From: Brachionus rotundiformis
Taxonomy: Eukaryota; Rotifera; Eurotatoria; Ploima; Brachionidae
Assembly (NCBI GenBank): GCA_016802295.1
Contig: JAESIW010000118.1
Span: 2,124,658 to 2,188,657, forward strand
Reading direction: 5' to 3'
DNA: 64,000 bases
The position numbers were made by a program, and so were the translations under genes. This document shows positions 58,602-64,000 of the stretch, in pieces. The notes beneath the pieces were generated by a model, which saw only the letters and a program-made list of their open reading frames with translations, made no database searches and was not told the origin of the DNA. Numbering within the stretch: position 1 is the stretch's first letter; each line of letters starts with the position of its first letter.

Positions 58602-60352
58602 ATTCAGATTTTAGATAATTTTGCTCTCAAATCTCTTATTAAAATTAATGTTTCCCATATTATGTTAATTTAAATATTTCATCATTAAATTAAGAAAAAT
58701 TGAGTAAAATAAAAATAGTAAAGATTAATAAATTGTCCTAGTATAAAGTTAATCAGACGCTAAATAGCCAGCATATAAAAAAAAACAATTAGATCAAAAA
58801 TTTTAATAAAATTTCTGATAGACGAATTAAAAAATCGATTTTGTGCATATATGGAATTTTTTTATCATGTTTTCAAAAATTTTAATTTCATTTCTTGTCA
58901 GACAAAGGAAATTTAATAAAATCTTGGTACCAATAGAATCTAGAATATTTATCTATTGTATCTAGATAGATACAAAATTTTAAACCAAAATAAAACAGTA
59001 AATGATAAAAAATTAAGAATTTTTGAAAAAATAGAAGAAAATAAAAAACAAAAAGAGGACTTGATAAATTAATAATTAGTTCTAAAAAAATAAGCTAATT
59101 ATTGATTTGGTTTTTATATTGAAATGATTTTTTAAAAATTGTTTGTTTTTAAAACGTGATCAGATCTGATATAACGTTTTCATTTCCTAAGAATAATTTC
59201 TTTAGTGAAAATTTAATAAACTAAATGACTTGTTTGATTATTTATTTTTATAAATAAAACAAATAATATAATAAAAAAATAGTTTTAAATAAACAAATTG
59301 ATTTTAAAATATGAAAATAAATATAAATTCAAAATTCTCTTAATTTACATGTGATTAAGAATATTTTTAATTTGAAAATTTTATCAAGTCTATAGGCCGG
59401 AGGCTGCTCTAATCATTATTTTAAATTTTACATAACAATCGATTTTTTTATTTTTTAATATTATGATGTTAAACAAATTTAAAAATATAATTAATCCTCA
59501 TAATTTGAAATGTTATAATTTTTTTATCAAAAATTATTAAAAAAGTTAACATTTGTTCTTTCAAGAACAAAAAAGGATTATTAATATTTTTCAGGTAGGA
59601 AGAGAATCGTGTTAATTTGTTTTATAATTCGTTTATTGTTGCAGCATTATTTTTAATTAATTATAAATATTACTTAGTCAGCGTTTGAATAAAAAAATTT
59701 AGTAATAAATGATAAATGATTATATTTGATTTGTTTTCATTGATTAAAATATCTTTATATATTTATTACTCACTCGATTTTACTCAGCGGAGGCTGGTGT
59801 ATAAATAACCAAAATTAAAACTATTTAACTAATTTTATACTTATCATTAATTAATTGAATGTTAAAATATTTAAAAAAAAAATCTAATTTACTATATATT
59901 TAATGTATAAATGTCTGATTGAATAACATTTATTATTCGTTTACAAGTTAAGGAAAAATTCGACCAAGCTTGAATGGATTTAAAAATTTGACAATAAATT
60001 GAGTTTCTAAGCAAAATTAGACACTAATTAAGAATTTGTCTAAAAAATTATTTGTAAGAACAATTTCAACGCTAGATTAGCGCTAAATGCGTAAGTGAAG
60101 TCATCAAGGTATTTGAATTTCCTTTCCGCTGCCAACTAATTGCAATAATATCATTTGAATTTTTTTAATTAATAAATCAATCAATGTCATATGGGAAATA
60201 ATAAAATTAAATTATTCATTTTTAATAAATAGTATTAATTAAACAAAAATAAGATTCAATTATGACCAATTTTATATATATTTAAAATTTAATAAAATCA
60301 AACTTTTTATTTATTTTTATCTTTCTATTGATGTAAATGGCTGTCAAAAGAT

Positions 60353-60378
60353 ACACACACACACACACACACACACAC
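60353..60378. repeat. (AC)n microsatellite
   Basis: Thirteen AC repeats upstream of RhoA. Confidence 0.95.
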
Positions 60379-60726
60379 GCTCACACATACCAACACAAAC
60401 TCAAATGTATTTGTGTATGGAGAAGACAAAAAATTGTACTCTATGCAAACACAAGCAATAAATAAGTCAAATTTGATTTATCTATATTTTTTTAAATGTC
60501 GATACACAAATAATACAAACGGTTAGATGTTAAAAATATTATTAAAAATGTATTATTAAAAATCCAAAACATTAAACTTAATTATTCGGAATTTATTTAA
60601 TAGCCTTTCTTTGTTTATTTATTAGTTAGTTAGTTAGTTAAAAGTTGTTGTTGTTGAAATAATGTCTTGATTAGCTGCAAACTAGCTGAACAATGCCTAA
60701 TTAAACATACATTGAACGGCATTTGC

Positions 60727-60765
60727 CCTCTCTATCTCTCGCTCTCTCTCTCTCTCTCTCTCTTT
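60727..60765 (+). repeat. CT-rich microsatellite upstream of RhoA
   Basis: Near-perfect CT repeat of about 39 bp. It is comparable to the CT tract before the gene at 5890, so possibly promoter-linked. Confidence 0.85.
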
Positions 60766-61032
60766 TGTTATGTCTCTATCTGCCTCACGGTGTGTTTCTC
60801 TCTCTGGCCATATTGATCACACACCGCTCTCACGCAGTTCATTCGAACAGATCACACTCAAATTCTGTACATACATTTACATCTATTGCTATTTGTTCGT
60901 TAATTTTCTATTAATTTTCCATTCTCTCATTTTTATTATTTCTATATTATTATAATTTAACTTCTTATTTTCTTGTTCATCATATTTCGTTTTTCTACAT
61001 TCATTAATTAATCTCTAGATAAAATTTGCAAA

Positions 61033-61611
61033 ATGACAGCAATACGCAAAAAACTGGTAATAGTCGGCGACGGTTGCTGTGGCAAGACATGCTTGCTGAT
61101 CGTGTTTAGTAAAGACCAGTTTCCAGAGGTCTACGTACCGACCGTATTCGAAAACTACGTAGCTGATATTGAAGTAGACGGCAAGCAGGTTGAGCTTGCG
61201 CTATGGGACACGGCCGGCCAAGAGGACTACGACAGACTTAGGCCGCTCTCGTATCCGGACTCGGACGTTATAGTCATGTGCTTCGGCATCGACAATCCGG
61301 ACTCGTTGGAAAACATAACCGAAAAGTGGCAGCCCGAAGTAAGACACTTTTGTCCGCGTGTGCCCGTTGTTCTAGTCGGTAATAAAAAAGATCTTCGCAA
61401 TGACGAATACACGCGCCGCGAGCTCGCCAAAATGAAAAAGGAGCCGGTACGCTTCGAACAAGGCCGCGAAGTAAGCGACTCGATTCACGCCGTTTCGTAC
61501 TTGGAGTGCTCGGCAAAGACCAAAGACGGTGTTAGAGAAGTGTTCGAAACGGCGACCAGAGCCGCTCTACAAACCAATCCAAAGAAAAAGAAGCGCTGCG
61601 TCATTCTCTAA
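61033..61611 (+). CDS. RHOA: Rho family small GTPase RhoA/Rho1
   Basis: Intronless, 192 residues, nearly co-linear with animal RhoA. P-loop GDGCCGKTCL (12-21), switch I with YVPTVFENYVADI, DTAGQEDYDRLRPLSYP switch II, NKKDL (117-121) and ECSAK guanine-specificity motifs, and the Rho insert region (RRELAKMKKEP). The C-terminus is polybasic (KKKKR) with the CaaX box CVIL; terminal Leu predicts geranylgeranylation. All catalytic residues are present, including Q63 and T37. The one P-loop change against vertebrate RhoA is Cys for Ala at position 15. It controls actomyosin, with ROCK and formins as partners (family knowledge). A CTCTAG acceptor-like site 15 nt before the ATG suggests a spliced 5' leader. 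Confidence 0.97.
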   Translation: MTAIRKKLVIVGDGCCGKTCLLIVFSKDQFPEVYVPTVFENYVADIEVDGKQVELALWDTAGQEDYDRLRPLSYPDSDVIVMCFGIDNPDSLENITEKWQPEVRHFCPRVPVVLVGNKKDLRNDEYTRRELAKMKKEPVRFEQGREVSDSIHAVSYLECSAKTKDGVREVFETATRAALQTNPKKKKRCVIL

Positions 61612-62225
61612 ACATCAATGCCTGAAACTGTACAAAATTAAAAACAAACTAGCTTTCTATCTGTCTCTATTTGACTATCTAATCAATCTAATCAACAAAG
61701 AACAAATTAATTATCTTTAAATTTTTTTCTTTTTTTTTTTTTTTATTCACTTAAAATCGCTAATTAAAAAAAATAACAAAAAAGAAACTACTTTTTAAAT
61801 TTAAATTTTATTATTTTATTCTAAATTAGTCAATTTGTCATCAAATATTATTTTTATTATCATCATTATAACTATTATATCAACATATAAAGAAATTAAT
61901 TATTTCCTAATGAAAAAAAATAAATAATAAAAATCACTAAACAACGTTCATTTTAAATGTTTTTTAAAAAAAAAAAAACAAAAAATTATTCTTTTTTCTC
62001 ATTTTTTATTTCTACTTTTTTTTGGAGTTAAAAATTTCTATATTTTTTGGAATTTATTTTATTCTATTTGATTTTTTGAATAAACAAAACAAACAATTAA
62101 TTGAATTTTAATACATTTATATTGGTTAATTAGCTTTTCAATCTAATTGGAACATTTTATTTTAAGTTATAATCAATTTAATATTTTCTATAGGTTTAAT
62201 TAAGAAGGCGTTTAAGTATCTTTGT
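61612..62225. other. RhoA 3' flank, AT-rich
   Basis: Likely 3'UTR followed by AT-rich intergenic DNA. No further feature. Confidence 0.6.
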
Positions 62226-62720
62226 GACTAGACTATCGGATTGTTGTTTTTTTAAAGGGAAGACCATGAATATGCTCTCGGTGCATGGTGTACTTATTTA
62301 GAAAAAGACATGAGTGACGTTGAGAGATTTCTGAAAAAGAGCAACTAAATTGATTCTACCAGTGCGTTATTTGGATTATCAACAACACTTGTTAAGGCTA
62401 GATTTAACTAACTTGAGTACAAGGAGATTGAAAGCTGATCTAATTCAGATGTACAAATTGAATTTACTAAAGGAATTAATAAAAGTTTTATTACAAAAAC
62501 TGATAGTCAAATATATAAAATTAGATAAACTGCTATTGTCTAACAAGAGAAAGAATAAAGAGTGACTTTCGAGATCTAACTTTTTTACAAATAGAGTTGT
62601 GAATAGATAGAATAAACTGCCGGAAGATAAAAAGTTTTAAGGCGAAGCATGATGGTTGTATGGTGAAACAAATAGGAGCGACTGATACACCTCTCTAGGG
62701 CTATGCTTAGATAAGCTCTA
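62226..62720 (+). mobile_element. 3' relic of a non-LTR retrotransposon (LINE)
   Basis: Plus-strand pieces of the same LINE C-terminus as at 40612, in changing frames. EYALGAWCTYLEKDMSDVER is at about 62268-62325. LPVRYLDYQQHLLRLDL, then STRRLKADLIQMYKLN, lies at 62353-62460. FFTNRVVNR and NKLPEDK follow near 62580-62630. Stops and frameshifts show it is dead. It lies between RhoA and RFC4. Confidence 0.82.
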
Positions 62721-63140
62721 GGTTACAGTTTAAGCTAATACTAATATTTCTGCTAAAATTCAATTTATTAATATCTTTTTTATTCGAATTTAAACTAATT
62801 TGTATAATATTTTTTCTTTTACAATTTATAATTTTTGGCGTTAAATGAAATTGATAAATAAATAGATTAAAGTTAAGCCCATTTTTTTCTTAGACTGTCA
62901 ACAAATATTTAATAAAATTGTAATTACATAAAGAAGAAAAACATTATCTTTAAAATTAGTTTATTTTAATTAGGAGAAATATTTTTTTTATTTTTTACTT
63001 AAAAAGGACTATTTTTATGCACTTAAACAAAAATAATAATTTTATATCAGAAACAAAACATTTTTTTTAAAGCAGTTTTTTTCAAATCTCACTTTAATTT
63101 TGGCTAAAATAAATCTTTTGTTTATTATTTGAACTAAAAA
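62721..63140. other. intergenic upstream of RFC4
   Basis: AT-rich; presumably contains the RFC4 promoter. No motif recognised. Confidence 0.5.
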
Positions 63141-63964
63141 ATGTCCTCACTTCCATGGATTGAAAAATAGTAACTAAAATAAACTTTAATATTTTAACTA
63201 CTAACTTTTAAAATTAATTCAATAAATTAAAAATCAATTAATTGATTAGCTATTTTTAAAATGCCTAAAAATTTTTTTCAATAAAGCCGACCGAAAAAAG
63301 TCGATGACATAAGCTATCAAGACGAAATAGTGGCCATACTTAAAAAAACCATCAGCAATGATATGGTCGGTGAATTTCCAAATTTTTTGTTCTATGGACC
63401 TCCTGGCACTGGCAAAACATCGACCATATTAGCCGCTGCACGCGAACTATTCGGGTAAATGATAACAAAACTTTTAGAATAGGCTCCTTTTTTTAATTTT
63501 TTTTATCTTATCTAGGCCAGAATTGATGAAGAGTCGGGTGTTGGAACTGAATTCATCAGACGAACGTGGCATAAATGTTATTAGGGAAAAAGTTAAAACA
63601 TTTGCCCAGTTTACACCATCAGGCCATAGATCAGAGTAAATTAACAAATTTTTAAAAATTAATCAAGATTAACTAAAGAATTAATTTAATTTTTTTTAGT
63701 GGTAAACCATGTCCGCCATTTAAAATTGTCATTTTGGATGAGGCCGATTCGATGACTTCAAGTGCTCAGGCAGCACTCAGACGAACAATGGAAAAAGAGT
63801 CCAAGACGACTCGTTTTTGTCTTATTTGCAATTATGTCAGTCGAATTATCGAGCCAATTACTTCCAGATGCAGCAAATTTCGCTTCAAGCCATTGTCTAA
63901 AGAAGTTCTCATCAAAAGACTTGAGTTTATTTGCCAACAAGAAAAAGTCGATTGTGACAAAGAT
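63141..63964 (+). CDS. RFC4: Replication factor C subunit 4, 5' part
   Basis: Exons 63141..63169, 63287..63454, 63516..63635 and 63700..63964, continuing beyond the window; 194 residues seen. The short first exon gives MSSLPWIEKY and joins RPKKVDDI, the standard clamp-loader opening. Then come Walker A GPPGTGKTST, the LELNSSDERGI RFC box, VILDEADSMT (Walker B with the DEAD-like form), the sensor and SRC motif (TSRCSKFRFKPLS), and NYVSRIIEP. The wording KTFAQFTPSGHRSDGKPCPPFK is specific to RFC4 rather than RFC2, RFC3 or RFC5. RFC loads PCNA in replication and repair (family knowledge). The last visible junction uses a GTTTGT donor at 63965. Confidence 0.95.
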
Positions 63965-64000
63965 GTTTGTTAATTGTTATATTTTATTATTTAAAAAAAT

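Larger units (their letters stand above)
58602..61032. other. 2.4-kb intergenic region between divergent EME1 and RhoA
   Basis: AT-rich, no gene seen. It contains an AC microsatellite at 60353-60378, a TTAG repeat near 60625-60641, and a CT-rich microsatellite at 60727-60765 about 270 bp before the RhoA start. The right end is probably the RhoA promoter and 5'UTR, ending in a CTCTAG acceptor-like site at 61018. Confidence 0.55.

Noticed and set aside
59390..59815. Two similar GGAGGCTG motifs in the EME1-RhoA interval
   Set aside because: Only about eight bases match, which is not enough to call a repeat.
62350..62565. Possible small gene upstream of RFC4
   Set aside because: The peptide is a decayed LINE C-terminus (YLDYQQHLLRLDL, STRRLKADLIQMYK).

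Overview
The window is nuclear DNA of a small, very AT-rich metazoan. It holds animal gene families (integrin beta, goosecoid-type homeobox, novel PKC, E-Syt, RhoA). Introns are short (mostly 41-100 nt) with GTAAAT/GTAATT/GTAAGT donors, intergenic DNA is AT-rich, and gaps are N-padded. Spacing and intron style would fit a compact protostome or spiralian genome such as a rotifer. I infer this from gene content and style only and cannot name the species.

Layout. 1-18.8 kb is a run of seven plus-strand genes 0.2-0.4 kb apart, apart from a 1.8 kb space before the third: RALGAPB (3' part), seipin, an RRBP1/kinectin-like coiled-coil protein, a mercaptopyruvate sulfurtransferase-like protein, an NlpC/P60-fold protein, extended synaptotagmin, and an intronless secreted Vps62-like protein. 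19.9-23.8 kb is an integrin beta gene. 24.7-28.0 kb holds an uncharacterised intronless gene (+), a relic pseudogene (-) and a rhodopsin-type GPCR (-). 28.2-41.7 kb is a repeat-rich stretch: broken Ty3/gypsy elements, a LINE 3' end and two MITEs. 42.1-43.3 kb is goosecoid (-), followed by about 5.4 kb of gene-free DNA with simple repeats and a piggyBac-like MITE. 48.7-51.8 kb is a two-pore potassium channel bracketed by two identical, divergently transcribed tRNA-Arg(UCG) genes. 52.7-56.4 kb is PKC epsilon. 57.1-58.6 kb is a minus-strand pair only 37 bp apart: EME1, then an MXRA7-like small membrane protein. 61.0-61.6 kb is intronless RhoA. 62.2-62.7 kb is a LINE relic. 63.1 kb to the end is the 5' part of RFC4.

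Main structural result. Each of the three N-gaps is flanked by a direct duplication whose edges coincide with the contig ends (15425-15634 = 15824-16033; 28261-33829 = 34556-41700; 54773-55001 = 55296-55524). This is what unmerged, overlapping haplotype contigs look like. The apparent duplicated C2 segment of E-Syt, the duplicated PKC exon and the 5-7 kb tandem repeat are therefore probably allelic copies. If so, the 28-41.7 kb region compares two haplotypes. One carries two MITEs with exact 9-bp target duplications; the other carries a second gypsy element and a LINE fragment.

How the genes relate. Several encode membrane-contact and lipid machinery (seipin, E-Syt) or Rho/Ral/PKC/integrin signalling, but they are ordinary single genes without a visible pathway cluster. 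T-rich tracts ending in AG lie 4-20 nt upstream of several start codons, which suggests spliced-leader trans-splicing or 5'UTR introns.
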